Source of the DNA: Panagrolaimus kolymaensis | Lineage: Eukaryota; Nematoda; Chromadorea; Rhabditida; Panagrolaimidae | DNA: 64,000 bases | Assembly: GCA_028622995.1 (NCBI GenBank) | Contig: JAJQJQ010000015.1 | Coordinates: 3,720,001 to 3,784,000 of the forward strand | Direction: 5' to 3' | Part shown: positions 39,289 through 51,976 of the stretch, one piece after another | Layout: the number at the start of each line of letters is the position of its first letter | How positions within the stretch are numbered: the stretch's first letter is position 1 | Notes under the pieces: model-generated | What the model was told of the DNA's origin: nothing | The model's input: the letters and a program-made list of their open reading frames with translations, nothing else | Database searches by the model: none | Made by a program: the position numbers and the translations under genes

Positions 39289-42061
39289 GAAGAAAACAAA
39301 GAAAGATAAGAAGAAGAAGATGGAATCAACCAAACGATGATCATCAAAATGTTGTTATTTTAATAGTATCTTTTATTCTATGTTATTTAAAAATTAGGAC
39401 ACTGTGAATTTTTTTTATGTTTCGGTTAGATTTATTTTTATATTTTGTAATATTTTTTTATAGTAGTAGTAAACTCGTGTTTTTTTTTTCTTTTTGTGTC
39501 TTTGTATTTTTGTCAATCTTTTTTTGCCGCCGAAAAAAAGAAAAAGAAATGAGATGTGATGATGAAGAAAAATAAAGTTTAGGACAGCATTCATCCATTT
39601 TTGTTTCTCGTTTAGTTTTTGGATGAGTTTCAAATGCCTCTCATAAAAAAACTTTTGAAGGAGAATGCAATGATAGATAATAAAAAAAAGGATGCAGCAG
39701 CAGACTTGACTTTTTTTTATGTGTGTTTTGATATTAGCTTTTTTTATTTATCCCTTGAGAATATTTTTTTATGGTAGTGGTGGACTAAAAAGAAGCAAGA
39801 GGTGGAGGAAGAAGAAAAGACAATGGTTTGTTGTTTTAAAAAAAAGTTAAATCCATCCGATTTAAATCTAATCCAATTGACAAGAAGAATATATGTTTTA
39901 TGTTTTTATTGCATTGTCTTTGCTTTTTTTTATTCCTTTCTTTCTTTTTTGCAATGGAAGAAAGAAAGTTTTATTGGAAATAGTTTTTTTTTTCTGGAGG
40001 TCATGAGATCTTCAAATTCAATTGTTTTCCATTGGATTCGCGTAAAATTTAATTCTTTTTGTTTAGTTTTTGGTTTCACTTACTTTTTGAACCTAGATTC
40101 TTCGACAACTTTTTTTTCAGTTCGAAGTAAGTAGTAGGCGATGGAGAAGATTCTTGGAAGAAGATGCCGCCAATGTTTTTTGAAGAAAGTTTTAAAGATA
40201 AAAGAATTTTTCTCCCTCTTTCTTTTTTTTTAAAGTCAATAAGAAGAAAGAAAAAAAAGTGGAATCATTATTGTGTTGTTTAGCTTTCTTTGCTTCAATT
40301 TTACAACAAAAAAACATACATTATGATGGAAGATTTTCACACGCTTCAAATAATTCGGAATTCCACTTAGTTGCCTTTTCTTTTATTTTCTCCACTAAAA
40401 TTTGTCGTCGTCAATTCTTATCGTCGATGGTGGTGGTGTTGAAAAAGGAATAAACCGAACTCTCCAAAAAATAAAAAATCTTTCATAGACTCACTCACTC
40501 TTTTTTTAAGCTTCGTTTTTTTAAGAAGCTAGCTTCCAAATATTTTTCCAAAGCTTTTTTGGCAACATTTTTTCTTCTTCATTCTTTTGTGTAATATTTT
40601 TTTCTTTCGAGAAGTCCTTTTTTTCTTTTTCTTGGACTACTATGAGTGGTTGGTTGGTTGGGTGCTCTCGTCATCACAAACACACTTTATGCCTTTAAGG
40701 CATTTAAAACGCTCGAGCAACAAACAAAAAACTTTAAGACCTCTATTTTTTTTTTAATATGAGTGTGTTTTAATACAAAAAAATTGAAGAAAAATTTTTT
40801 TTTTATAAAAAATGCATACTTTTGTTGCTAATGTCTTGGAGGAATGGAAAAAAATGGAAACTTTTGTATCGAAAATAAAAAAAGGTTTGGCAAAAGTTTA
40901 GTTAGAATTTACTTTGGCAAGACTTTGACCTTTTTTGTGTGATAAATAAGTCTTTGACGATGATAGAGAATCATCAAATTAAAAGTATTCAAGAATTAAA
41001 AAAGGTTTGCAACTTTTTTTGAGCCCAAAATTATAATTTTTCATTTTCTCTTTGTTGCTTACATACAATTGAAATGTCCAAAAATTTTATCACGGTTTTC
41101 ACATTTTTCTAATAAATCTTATTTTTGATTATTTTAACTTTTGTTTCAAACACCAAAGATTTTTTCGTTGCTTTTCGAACCATGGATTTTTTTGGTTTGC
41201 TCCAAGTCCAGCTATCATTGTAATTGACATTATTTACCGTTTATTTTTTTTGCCTGTATTTTTTTTAAATCGACTTTATTTTTTGGAATTTTTCTTTTTT
41301 GCAACAATATTTACTTCACTGCCTTCAACATTCTGAAAGCAAGCAAAAAAAAATAAAATAATTGTTTAGTTTACTTTTTTTTATTATTATTGTTTGTAAC
41401 AAAGAATTCATTGAAGCAAATTTTTCCATATTTTTTGTTAACATTTTTGAAACAATTTTGAAAGATTTTTCTTTAAAAAAAATTAAGTTATTACAGTAAA
41501 CTGCTCTTTCGCAAAAGACTTGTTTGTTTGTTGAAATTTGCTTCAAATAAAAAAATTGTGTTGAAAAGGTTGCAGATGTTTTTTGTTTTTGAATTAGAAA
41601 GATCTTTAAATTAATTATTTTTTGTGTTTGACTTGCTTTTTAAATACGAGTTAGTTATTAAGGTTATTGAAAAGATCAACATCTGCTTGCTTATTTTTTT
41701 AAAGATTTGCATGTAAAATTAACTTTCAATTTTTTTGCAAAAAAGTTCAAAATTTTTATACCAATCTCACTCACTGATTTCTGGCATATTGAAATTTTGA
41801 CTATTTTTAGTTACTATTTTTAAAAAACTATAACCTTGCATGATTCAAATTAAAAAAAACATTATCATACTTCCAAAAAAATATTCTAAATTTATACTTT
41901 TTCTCCTTCTGACTCTTGCATTTTTTTAACACATTCATTTCGTGTGTTTATTTTTTTGATAAAAAGAAAGGCTTTGTTCAAAGGAAAAAGTGCGATGATG
42001 CAATTTTTCTTTTTCATTCTTTTTTCTCATATAAACATCAAACTTTTGCCTCGAAATATGA
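39289..42061. other. Gene-poor T-rich DNA
   Basis: About 2.8 kb with poly(T) tracts and GAAGAA-type runs. No coding region or RNA gene that I can support; ORFs here are Phe/Lys-rich translations of homopolymers. Confidence 0.5.
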
Positions 42062-42133
42062 AGCAGCGTGGCGCAGTGGAAGCGCGCGAGGCCCATAACC
42101 TCGAGGTCGGTGGATCGAAACCACTCGCTGCTA
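42062..42133 (+). tRNA. Initiator tRNA-Met (CAT)
   Basis: AGCAGCG/CGCTGCT acceptor stem with the A1-U72 pair that marks eukaryotic initiators, D-loop GGCGCAGTGGAAGCG, anticodon loop CCCATAA, and T-arm GGATCGAAACC with A at position 54 and 60-type residues (ATCGAAA in place of TTCRANN), also an initiator mark. 72 nt, no intron; discriminator A. Confidence 0.95.
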
Positions 42134-44393
42134 ATCATTTTTTTAATTTTTTTATGATGAAATTTGCAAGAAAACTATTTTATAATTTTCATTTCACCTT
42201 TTTGGAGAGAAGGTGGAAAATTATAGGTTTAAAACTATGCTTTTTTTATGATGGATTTCATCAGCTTTTTTGATAGAATGCTTCTGGCGAAACGCTGGCA
42301 TTTTTTTTCTTCCATAAAATTGCAATATTTTTTTTTTCATTTTTTATTTATTTAGAAAAGCTTTTGTGTTCGAAAAAAACTTTTATTTAAGTGCCCTAAA
42401 GCAATAAAATAAAATTGTTAAAAGCTTTACATATTTGTTTATCCTTTCTTTTTTCTTCTTCGTTTTTTTTCAAATGCAACATTCTTTTCTCTATTTTTTT
42501 TTTGAATATAAAAATGCATAATAATTTCTTCAAAAAAGTTGCCAAAGAAAGAAAAAATGAAGAGGAAGAATAAAAAAAAAGTTTGTTGTTTTTTGTTCCA
42601 CAAGAATTTTTTATTTTATTAGTTTTTTTTGTTTTCTATTATATATAATATCGAAAACCCTAGCTCGAAGACCTCCCTTTTTTTCTTATTGGTATCAAAA
42701 AAAATATATGAAGAAACCAAGAAAAAAATAAGGGGAGTCAATGAAAAAGTTTCGAAAAAAGAAAATAAGTGAGAGAAAAAGAAAGAGAAAGCATTAACTC
42801 TTCTGGGATTTATCTTCTTCTTCTTTTTCACAATTTATTTATTCTTTTTGTTGTTGTTTTTTAATGCCACCACCGCCATCGTCGTCGTCGTTGTCGCCGC
42901 CATATTTGAAGCTGAAGTTGTTGTTGTGTTTTTTTCTTCCTTCTTTTTTTTCTTGCTTGGCTTACTTGATAAATTGAATATTCTAACACCTTCCTTCTCC
43001 TTTTTTTTTTCTTCGTCTTCTCAACTTCTTTTTTATTTTATTTTTTTTGCATTTTCGGTTGCTTTTTTCAATATATAAAAAACATTACAATAGCAAGTGT
43101 TTTTTGTTTTGGTTTTATTGAAACTTTACTTTTTCATAAAAATTTTTGGAGTCTTTTTTAGTTCAACAAAAAAATTAAATTTTTAATACAAATCTTTTTT
43201 TTTGAGTCTTTAAACTTTTTATTTTATGAAATGGCACACATTTGAGGTGGTCGTCAGTCATTAGCTCTTCATTTATTTCTTTTTTCCTTTTTTTCATCTC
43301 TTTGCGTAGTTTTTTTTCTTCTTCTTCTTCTGCCTCCTTTCAATAAAGGTTAGTTAATTTATGCTCATTTCACATTTTAATTTTAATCTATTTGCATTTA
43401 ACAACTCCCTAAAGAATTTTAAAAAGAATTTAAATAAACTTTAAAGTTTAAACTTCAAAAAACGAACCAAAAAAAAACGACGACGCATAAAAAAATTTTT
43501 TGTGCCTCCCAAAAAACAAAAAACAAAACAACATTGTGGAAAAATTCTAAATTCATTGAATTTTTAAATTTAAAGTAAAAAAAACTTTTTAAATATTTTG
43601 TTTGGTATATTTTTGGGCGTCTGTTAATCAGGAATAATTTTTTTTCTTATTTGGATCTCTGTGGAATTCATTTTAATTTTTTTTCTCTCGAGTCATCAAG
43701 TTTAGTGAAAATGAACGGAATGGAACAGAGTTTAATTTTTGAGTGGAATTTTAATTTCCAATTATTATTGGGAGTTGTTTAGCATCAGAAGCAAGCGAAT
43801 GATAATGGTGTGTAATTATTTGTTTTGAAAATAAATAAAACACAGAAAATTCTTGGACTTTTTGTTTCCTTTAATATTTTTCTTAACAAAAAATTAATAT
43901 TTTATTTTAAATTAGAAACTATCGTTTTCCGATCAAAGAAGCCAAACTTCGAACTCCACTCTTTTTTTTCATCTTCGAAGAATTTCAACCCTCTAATCTT
44001 TGCTTTACTCTCTTTTTAATTGTTTTCTACTTACCTAATTTAAAATGATGTAAAATTATTTTTAGTAAATTAAAAGAAGAAATTGAACTACAGTTATTTA
44101 GATGACTAATCTTTTTTCTTTTCTTCATTTTTGTTGTTTTTTCCACTTTATTAAACAACAAAAAACATTTAGGAAAAAAGACAAATGAAGTTAAAGCTAA
44201 TCTGCTTTTATTAATATTAAAAAGCAATTTTCAAAAAAAAAGGATTCTTCTTTAAATTGATATCATTCTTTAAACAAATGAAAGATTGAAAAGATGTCTG
44301 AGAAGCATTTTTGACCTTTTATGTTTTTTTTTTCACTATAGTCTATAGAAAAGTTTTTTATTATCAGCATTTCTTTAATCACCGATTACACCA
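42134..44393. other. Gene-poor T-rich DNA between tRNAs
   Basis: No supported gene. The stretch 42868-42925 is a short CCACCGCCATCGTCGTCG-like triplet repeat region that gives a false Val-rich ORF. Confidence 0.5.
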
Positions 44394-44465
44394 TCCTCGG
44401 TAGTATAGTGGTAAGTATCCGCGCCTGTCACGTGCGAGACCCGGGTTCAATTCCCGGCCGGGTAG
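44394..44465 (+). tRNA. tRNA-Asp (GTC)
   Basis: 72 nt. D-arm TAGTATAGTGGTAAGTAT and anticodon loop CTGTCAC are those of eukaryotic tRNA-Asp; T-arm CCGGGTTCAATTCCCGG is perfect and holds the internal B box GGTTCAATTCC. The acceptor stem TCCTCGG/CCGGGTA has one mismatch, C2 against U71, where other animals have G71. The anticodon stem contains one G-U pair. Confidence 0.9.
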
Positions 44466-45293
44466 AATACTTTTTGCATTTTTTTGTTGTTGTTGCTATT
44501 TCTAAAAATTACCCGAGTGTTTACAGAAAAAAACCCATATTCAATGCTTTTTTTGAATCTCATTTTCAAAGCATTATATTTTTTGTCTTTATTTTCCCGT
44601 GTATGTACGTACATATCTGTGAATTACATGAAAATTGTTTCAATTTTTTCTTCCAAAAAAATTATCCTCCTCCTACAATTCCGTTTTTTTTGTGGTTGAA
44701 GCATTTTTGAAACCATCGAAAAAAAACATTTCCGTTTCATGTGCCATAAAGGTTTCTTTCTTTGTGTGTGTTTTTTTTTTAAATATAAACTTTTCAACAT
44801 CGACAACAACGACTTTCCATCGTTTTTTTTTGTTTGAGAGTTCTTAAACAACTCGTCATTTTTTTTTTTGAAAAGGGAAGCTTTCGTTTTCATCGTTTTT
44901 TCTTTCCTTCAAAAAAGTCTTTATTCTTTTAAAATCCCCGAACGGCACTTTTTTTCCTACAAAAAAAAAACTAAAAACGCTTATTTCTTTACTTTCTTTC
45001 TTTTCTTTTTTCTCAGGAGTTCTTATGTTCTTACTTTTCTGCCGCTCGTCTTCTTTCTGGGCGGCAATGGATTAGTGTTTTTCAGAATGCTCATTTTTTT
45101 TAAACATTTTCTTAGAAAATCAGTAGTTTTCAAAGGCTTTTATTTAGGAATAATAAATTAGTATTTGTTTTCTTGAGTCTTAGTTAGTTTTCCTCAAAAA
45201 TATTGTTTTGATAACAAAAGTTTTTTGAGAGGATAAAATAAACATATCTTTTTCATGCAAGATATGATTTTCTTCTATTTCATGTTTAACACT
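44466..45293. other. Gene-poor T-rich DNA
   Basis: Nothing recognised between the tRNA-Asp and the second initiator tRNA. ORFs on both strands are homopolymer-driven. Confidence 0.5.
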
Positions 45294-45365
45294 AGCAGCG
45301 TGGCGCAGTGGAAGCGCGCGAGGCCCATAACCTCGAGGTCGGTGGATCGAAACCACTCGCTGCTA
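45294..45365 (+). tRNA. Initiator tRNA-Met (CAT), second identical copy
   Basis: Identical over all 72 nt to the gene at 42062-42133, including the initiator A1-U72 pair. The first bases after the gene (ATC then a T run) are also alike in both copies; other flanks differ. Confidence 0.95.
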
Positions 45366-45570
45366 ATCCTTTTTTTAAATTTTTTGTTTTCCTTTCAACC
45401 TTCCTTTTTTGTTTTGTTAATCTACAGCCATTTTTTGTTTTTATAACTTTAAAACTATTTATTCATAGCCGAAATAAACGAGTTGTTAATATTAATTATT
45501 CAAGCATAAAATGGGAACTTTAAAATATTATTTTAGGCATATACATATTTATTTTAATATTCAAATGTAA

Positions 45571-48500
45571 ATGGCTAAACATTGGTTAAAATCTCGTCGA
45601 CTTTTAGCTCCATGCATTTTGGGAATTATTTTTACCATTGCAAGTTTTATTACTTGGGTTTCGGATGATGAATCATGGATGGACTTAAAATCATTGCAAA
45701 AAGAGAAAACATCTGAAATTTTTAAAGTTAATGAAAGGAATTTGTTACTTTTTAGCAGCGAATGTGAGAGGTGAGTAAGCAAAAAATGGGTTCCATAAGT
45801 TTAATAAATAAAATTGATTTTCATTCCGAAATAATGAACTCTTATTACGAGGATTAACAAAAAAAAATAATGTTGTTACATATATTTTAATTTCCTCCAT
45901 CTTTTTTTTATAGCAAAAATCTCACTGCCCACATTAAAAAAAATGCTGCCCCAGATGATTCGGGACAATTTCCATCTGATTTATTTACACTTGAACAACG
46001 ACAACGAGGCGCAGGTTTGCCCATTTTTTAGACCTCCAAAAAAACTTTATCTTTAAACTTACTTCTTTTTTTAAGTCGTTCTCCATTTATTTGGCTTAAT
46101 TTATATGTTTATTGCATTGGCAATAGTATGTGATGAATTTTTTGTTCCATCCCTCGGTGTAATCACTGAAAAACTTGATATCAGTGAAGATGTAGCAGGT
46201 GCAACATTTATGGCCGCTGGTGGTTCAGCCCCTGAATTCTTTACTTCGGTGATTGGTGTATTTATTGCACAAAATAATGTTGGAATTGGAACTATTGTTG
46301 GTGAGGAGGAAAATTTTAGGCGAAATTATAAATTTACTTTTAAAATTTTTTTAGGATCAGCGACCTTTAATATTTTATGCGTATTAGCTTTTTGCACTTT
46401 ATTTTCCACTACTGTTCTTCATTTAACTTGGTGGCCACTTTTTAGGTAAGACCATATCTCATATGTATTTTATCGGGATTTATATTTCCCTGAAATTCGG
46501 TGAAAAGTTTAAAAAAAAATGAACCAAAAAAAGACACACAAAGTTTAGACTTTTTTTTCGTTTTAGCGAACAGTAAAAAAAACATTTCCAATTCCAAAAC
46601 CCCATTATTTTGTTATAATCTTTTTTTCACAAAAAAAATATTCCCTCGAGATTTCACTTTATTTTGCTTGTGGCTTTGCTTCGAAAAAACAAAAAAATAA
46701 AAAAAACTAAAAACGCATTTATTTTTTATGAACACTTTTTTTTGTTGCAACAATGCTTTTAGTTTTTTTTTGAAAAACAAACACATTTTTTATGAATAAT
46801 AACATTCTTTGTTATTTTGTTTTTTGTTTTTTTTAGAGATTGCACATTCTATATTGGATCATTATTCATGCTTGTATGTTTTTTCTTGGATGAAAGGGTA
46901 TGTCGTTTCTTTTAGTGTCGTCTGCCCGAACCGGAATAATGGTGTTTGAAACCAAAATAAAAAACTTACATTTTATTTAAATTTTCGATATTTCTCCTAA
47001 AAGACAAAGTTTCAAATCCAAAAAAACACTTATACTAAACAAACTAATTTTTTATAGATAGAATGGTATGAAGCTTTAAGTTTATTTATTGTTTATCTTT
47101 GTTATGCAACATTTATGAAATTTAATGTGCAAATTGAAAATGCAGTTAAATCAGCTTTATTTGGACAAGTATCATTGCCGGAAGAAGTTCAAATCGAACA
47201 GCAATCACCCATAATGCAAGCAACAAGAGTGAGTTTTTAGAGGTTTAGAAAAAGCAAAAAATTCCATAGCAAAAATTATTTAAATAAAAATTTCACTTAA
47301 AAATTAACAAAGAATTTTGGGATAAAATTAGCATATTCTGGCAAAATATTTTTTAAGAGATTTTTTAAAATTGGGTCTAAAAACTTTGCTTCATTGATGT
47401 TTTTTTTCTAGGATAAATCAATATCATTTGATGCTGAATTGGATCGACATGATCATCACCACCATCATCATCATAATCGTTCATCCTTATATCGATCGGA
47501 TTCGCTTGCAATTGGTCGGAGACGTGGTTCATTAACCCATCGTCGACAATCCATCCCAATATTACATTCGGGTGCAATGTTTCGTAATGGAATCATGCAA
47601 TTAATGTCGCATACATTGGATCCATTAACAGAGGGAAATGATTCAGAAGAGCGTTCAAGAAATGGCGAATTAACTTCACCTGAATCACAACGAAGAAAAA
47701 TTTCATCCAATGATGGCGGAGGAGGAGGATATAATAAAAAAAGTGGAGCAAAGATTAATGGAAATAATAATTCTAATCTTGAAAGGCAACCATTAAAAGG
47801 TGAAAATGGTATTGGTCATGATAAATCTCATAATGATGAAAATCAATGTCTTTATGAAAGGCGATCAACTAAAGCAGAAATCGAACAAATTGTAAGTTAA
47901 TCAAAGGCAAAAGAAAGATAAACTAAAGCTTTCTTTCAAAATTTTAGAAATCCATTTTGGAAGAAGAGGAAGAAAAACCTTTAGATATGACATGGCCGGA
48001 TCATTGGAATAAACGATTAATGTATTTACTTTTATGTCCCATTTTATTCCCTTTATGGGTTACATTACCTGATGTTCGAAAAGAAGAATGTCGAAAATGG
48101 TATATATTTACTTTTATTGGATCCATTTTATGGATTGCATCATTTTCATATTTAATGGTTTGGTGGGCGAATACCATAGGTGAAACTTTTGTTATTCCTA
48201 CAGAAGTGAGTAGTTTCATTTTGAGTTCCAAAACAAATGAGTTATTATTGAGAGAATGATTTTAGATTATTGGTTTGACCATTCTTGCCGCAGGTACAAG
48301 TATCCCTGATTTAATTACGAGGTAACAACGTTCTTTGAAAAATTTACGGCATATAAATTAGTTTTCGGTTATTTGAATATCGAAAAAAAATATTACACTT
48401 TTTACTATGATTTTTTTTTATAAACAAAATATAATTTTAGTGTTATCGTAGCTCGTAAAGGCCTTGGAGATATGGCAGTTTCATCTTCAGTTGGAAGTAA

Positions 48501-48842
48501 CATCTTTGATGTATGCGTTGGGTAAGTTAATATCCCCATACTTTCTTTCTCACAACATTTTTACTTTATAGTCTACCAATTCCATGGTTGATATATTTCT
48601 TAATAAATTTAATGCAATATGGAGTTGTTGGTGAACCTATTTCTGTTTCATCGAATGGTTTAGTTTGCTCCGTTGGAATGTTATTCATCATGATTATTGT
48701 GCTTGTTATAGCTATAGGAATATCTAATTGGCAAATGAATAAATCATTTGGTATCGTTATGATGATTTCATATATAGCATTTTGTATTGTTAGTGTATTC
48801 TTAGAAACTGGAAGATATGTTTGTCCATTACGAATTTGTTAA
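45571..48842 (+). CDS. K+-dependent Na+/Ca2+ exchanger (NCKX, SLC24)
   Basis: Eleven exons (45571-45770, 45914-46014, 46076-46300, 46355-46445, 46837-46897, 47058-47228, 47412-47891, 47948-48205, 48266-48321, 48441-48521, 48572-48842) join to 664 residues. An N-terminal hydrophobic segment ([20 protein letters not shown]) is followed by two membrane halves. The alpha-1 repeat [16 protein letters not shown] and the alpha-2 repeat [20 protein letters not shown] carry the ion-binding Glu and Asp expected for NCKX. A large cytosolic loop (exons 6-8) has a His run ([10 protein letters not shown]), Arg-Ser-rich stretches and EEEEEKPL before the second half. Plasma-membrane calcium extrusion using Na+ and K+ gradients. 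Confidence 0.93.
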
Positions 48843-49024
48843 ATCCACCTTTGTGTAAGTGTAAACTAATACTTTTATTGGAAAAATTAAATAAATTTAT
48901 TATAATAAGTTTTTACACATACAAATCATAAACATAGATAGACAAATAAAATTATATATAAATACACACATTATAGCTTACAAAAATCATGAAGAGAAAA
49001 AAAATCAAAACAAAACGAAAAATT

Positions 49025-51126
49025 TTATGATGATGGTAGCGGGGTTTGAGATGCTTCAGATTGAGTTGGACCAGGTTTAACTTCATCTTCTTCAAAAACG
49101 ACACGGAAAAGAACATGAATAAGTTTAGTAAGAATATCTAAAAAAGAAAAGTAATTTTCTCTCTCTCTCTCTCGTTGCATTAATAAAAGCTTACCAGCAG
49201 TACAATCAAGGCAATTGATACGAAATCGAATAAATATTAAATAAACAGGAATGCCTGTAGCCATAATACCAAGTCCAATAACTGTAAACAATCATAATTA
49301 ATTATAGCAACAAAAAAAGATAGAAAGAGCTAACATACCAGCTTTTTGAGATTCTTTCCATTCTTGACAAAAAGGAAGAATAACAAGAGCAATACATCCG
49401 ATTACAAATACAATAGCAATAGGAAGCCAAACACGGAAAGGATATTCTTCTTTAGGAATTTTGAAACGATAATAAATGAGAGCAGCAATGGCAACTCCAA
49501 TCGCAAGCCAATATGATACAGCAATACAATCAATAATGTATATAGCATTGTCACTTAGAGCAAGGAAGCACAGGGAGATGAGAGCCTATAACAGTAAAAA
49601 AAAGAATGATAAAGTTATGTAAATATAAAAGTAAACATACTGTAAGAACGATAGCTGGAATTGGTGTTTTAAACTTTGGATGAGTCATTAAGAGACATTT
49701 AGGCATATGATCATTTCGAGCGCCAACAAAGAAAAGCCTATAATGAAACCATTAAAAAAATAAATAGCGTTGAAAAAAAATGCATTACCGAGAAGAAGTA
49801 AATAACAGACCATTTCCAGATCCAAAGCTTGCAACAACTACAAAAAGTGATATGATGTATTCAGAGCCCTTCCAGCCAAAAATATTCTCAGCAAATTTCT
49901 AAAAAGCTTAAATAAAAATAGCAGAGATAATAAAAAAATGAACTTACGATAGCTGTTGGAACTGGTTCTTTAAACTCAATAGGAGATACTCCAGTGTAAA
50001 AAGCAACATTAACCGCAACATAAATAAAAATAACAAAAATGGAAGAAACTATGATAGCACGTGGAAGAGTTTTAACAGGATTACGAACTTCTTCGATAAT
50101 AAAATTCAAATAATTCCATCCTTGATAAGCATAAAGAGCGGAATAAAAAGCTAAAGCAATTGCACCTGGATTGGATGATGTGTTTGCAAAAGGTTCATGG
50201 AAGCTTTCTTTTGCTTTATCAAGAGCACATAGAGAATAAACACCAACACCAACGATACCAATAAGTGCAATAACTTTTGCAACAGTACAAATATTGTTGA
50301 TAATAAGAGAGGTTTTGATAGATATGCAATTTAAAGCAGTTTGAATAGCTAAAAGAAAACTTGTTTAACATTGTAACGAAAATGATTAACTTTACCTATC
50401 ATTAAAATAGCGATGAGAATAATGTATGGCTTATTACCATTTTCCATTGTAAGACCAAATGGATAAACAACATATGTAGCAAAAGTAAGAGCAACTATAG
50501 CTTCTGATCCAGGTCTGAAACAATGATATAAGAATGGAAAGTATGATGACTAACGAACCTTACAACAACAGCTTCAATCCAAAGACGAATAAAGGAAGCA
50601 AATCCTCCAAAAGCATAATGAATATAAGCATAATCTCCACCAGATTCACGCAAAAGTAAACCAAGTTCGATGTAACAGAATGATCCAAGAAGAACAAAGA
50701 TGCCAGCGGCGAGCCAAATTATAAGTGATAAACCAACTGATCCAGCTCCTATAAATAAACAAATACATAGTTAGTAAAGAAATAACACACATTATCAATA
50801 AACATACCTTTGTGAACACCAGCGGGTGTAATAAAGATACCAGAACCAATAATGCAACCAATAATAATTCCAATTCCAGATAAAAGACCAACACTTCTTT
50901 TCAATGGCGAATCTTTATCATCTTCAGTCATAACTTTTTTACCAATCTTTTGACAACTTTCAGGTGAGATACCTTTTTCTTTTTTAATTAATGGTTCACC
51001 ATTTTCAGGATCAGCATCAATAACTTCAGCAGCAGACATAGTAACTTTCTTATTATTAGGATCATCATCTGTTTCACCGCTAACTTCAGAAATACCAGGT
51101 ACAGCTTTCATTTCTTTTGATTTCAT
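49025..51126 (-). CDS. SLC7-type amino-acid transporter (LAT/light chain)
   Basis: About nine exons; exon 1 is 51126-50808. A cytosolic N-terminal tail of some 75 residues leads into the first membrane helix with the APC-family signature GIIIGCIIGSGIFITPAGV. Further landmarks: GGDYAYIHYAFG, FYSALYAYQGWNYLNFIIEE and LPRAIIVSSIFVIFIYVAVN, all typical of LAT-type SLC7 carriers; about twelve hydrophobic segments in all. The last exons encode FEEDEVKPGPTQSE at the cytosolic C-terminus. Such carriers exchange neutral amino acids, usually as a heterodimer with a 4F2hc-like glycoprotein. Upstream, an intron in the 5' UTR (donor about 51195, acceptor about 51140) is likely. Convergent with the NCKX gene. 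Confidence 0.92.
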
Positions 51127-51976
51127 TTTGCAACCAACTAAAAAAATAAATAAAGTTTAAAAAAATGTTGTTTAAAAAAGGAAATGAAACTTACAGTTGT
51201 TTGAGCTACTTCAAAGTTGAATGAACGTTCAAGTTTCAGCAGCAGAAATATTTGGCAGAATAAATGGTGTTGTTGAAAAGCTTGTTTTTGAATTTACAAA
51301 AACATAACTCAAACCATTTTTCCATTTTTTCATTCCAAATTTTAACCATTTTTGCATAAACATTTATTTTATTGAAGCCGCGAAAAAAAAGGGTTGTTTT
51401 CGCTTCAAATTACGGTAATGCTTTGAGCGATGAGACACGCTCGCTTTTCGAATAATTCAAACAATGAATTTTACTTGCTTTTTTTCATTAAAGTTTTTGT
51501 TTGTTAGCCAAAATTTTTGTAGCAGAAAAAATAATACGCTAATCTGCTAATAAATTAATATTGATCAAACGATGAAATATCATCTTGGCTGCTGTTGAAT
51601 GCTTTACTTACAAGGATTCGAAAAATCACTAGTTTAGACAGAATTTACTCTAAATCTTTATTCAATCCGTGTAAATGCATGTTAAGATTTGAATCATTTT
51701 GAAAGTAACAATCAAACTTATAGCCAAATACTTGGGATTTATTGTGGGTGATGTTCTTTATTCCGCGTTTGATTCTTTTCACGCTGTAAAGTAACCATAA
51801 TGTCAAATATGTATCAAAAATTATAGGTTTTCGAGCTAAGAGACTGTAGTTTAGAATGGTAAGAAAAAATGGTTGCATTGTTATTTATTCAAAAACGAAT
51901 CAAAAATTTTAATAAAAATTTTATTCACATGAAAAACAAACAAAACAAATTTAAAATCAACAAAACGTAAGGAAAC
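51127..51976. other. Intergenic with 5' UTR intron of the SLC7 gene
   Basis: A GTAAGTTTC donor and an acceptor before the SLC7 ATG suggest a non-coding first exon near 51196-51290. The rest is unassigned AT-rich DNA. Confidence 0.45.

Noticed and set aside
41944..42273. ORFs running through the initiator tRNA gene
   Set aside because: The tRNA is complete and identical to a second copy; the ORFs are coincidental.
42848..43078. Val-rich then Phe-rich ORF
   Set aside because: Translation of a short GTC triplet repeat and poly(T); no splice sites or homology.
47377..47710. Antisense ORFs opposite the NCKX loop exon
   Set aside because: Mirror of the His/Asp-rich coding strand; no independent evidence.
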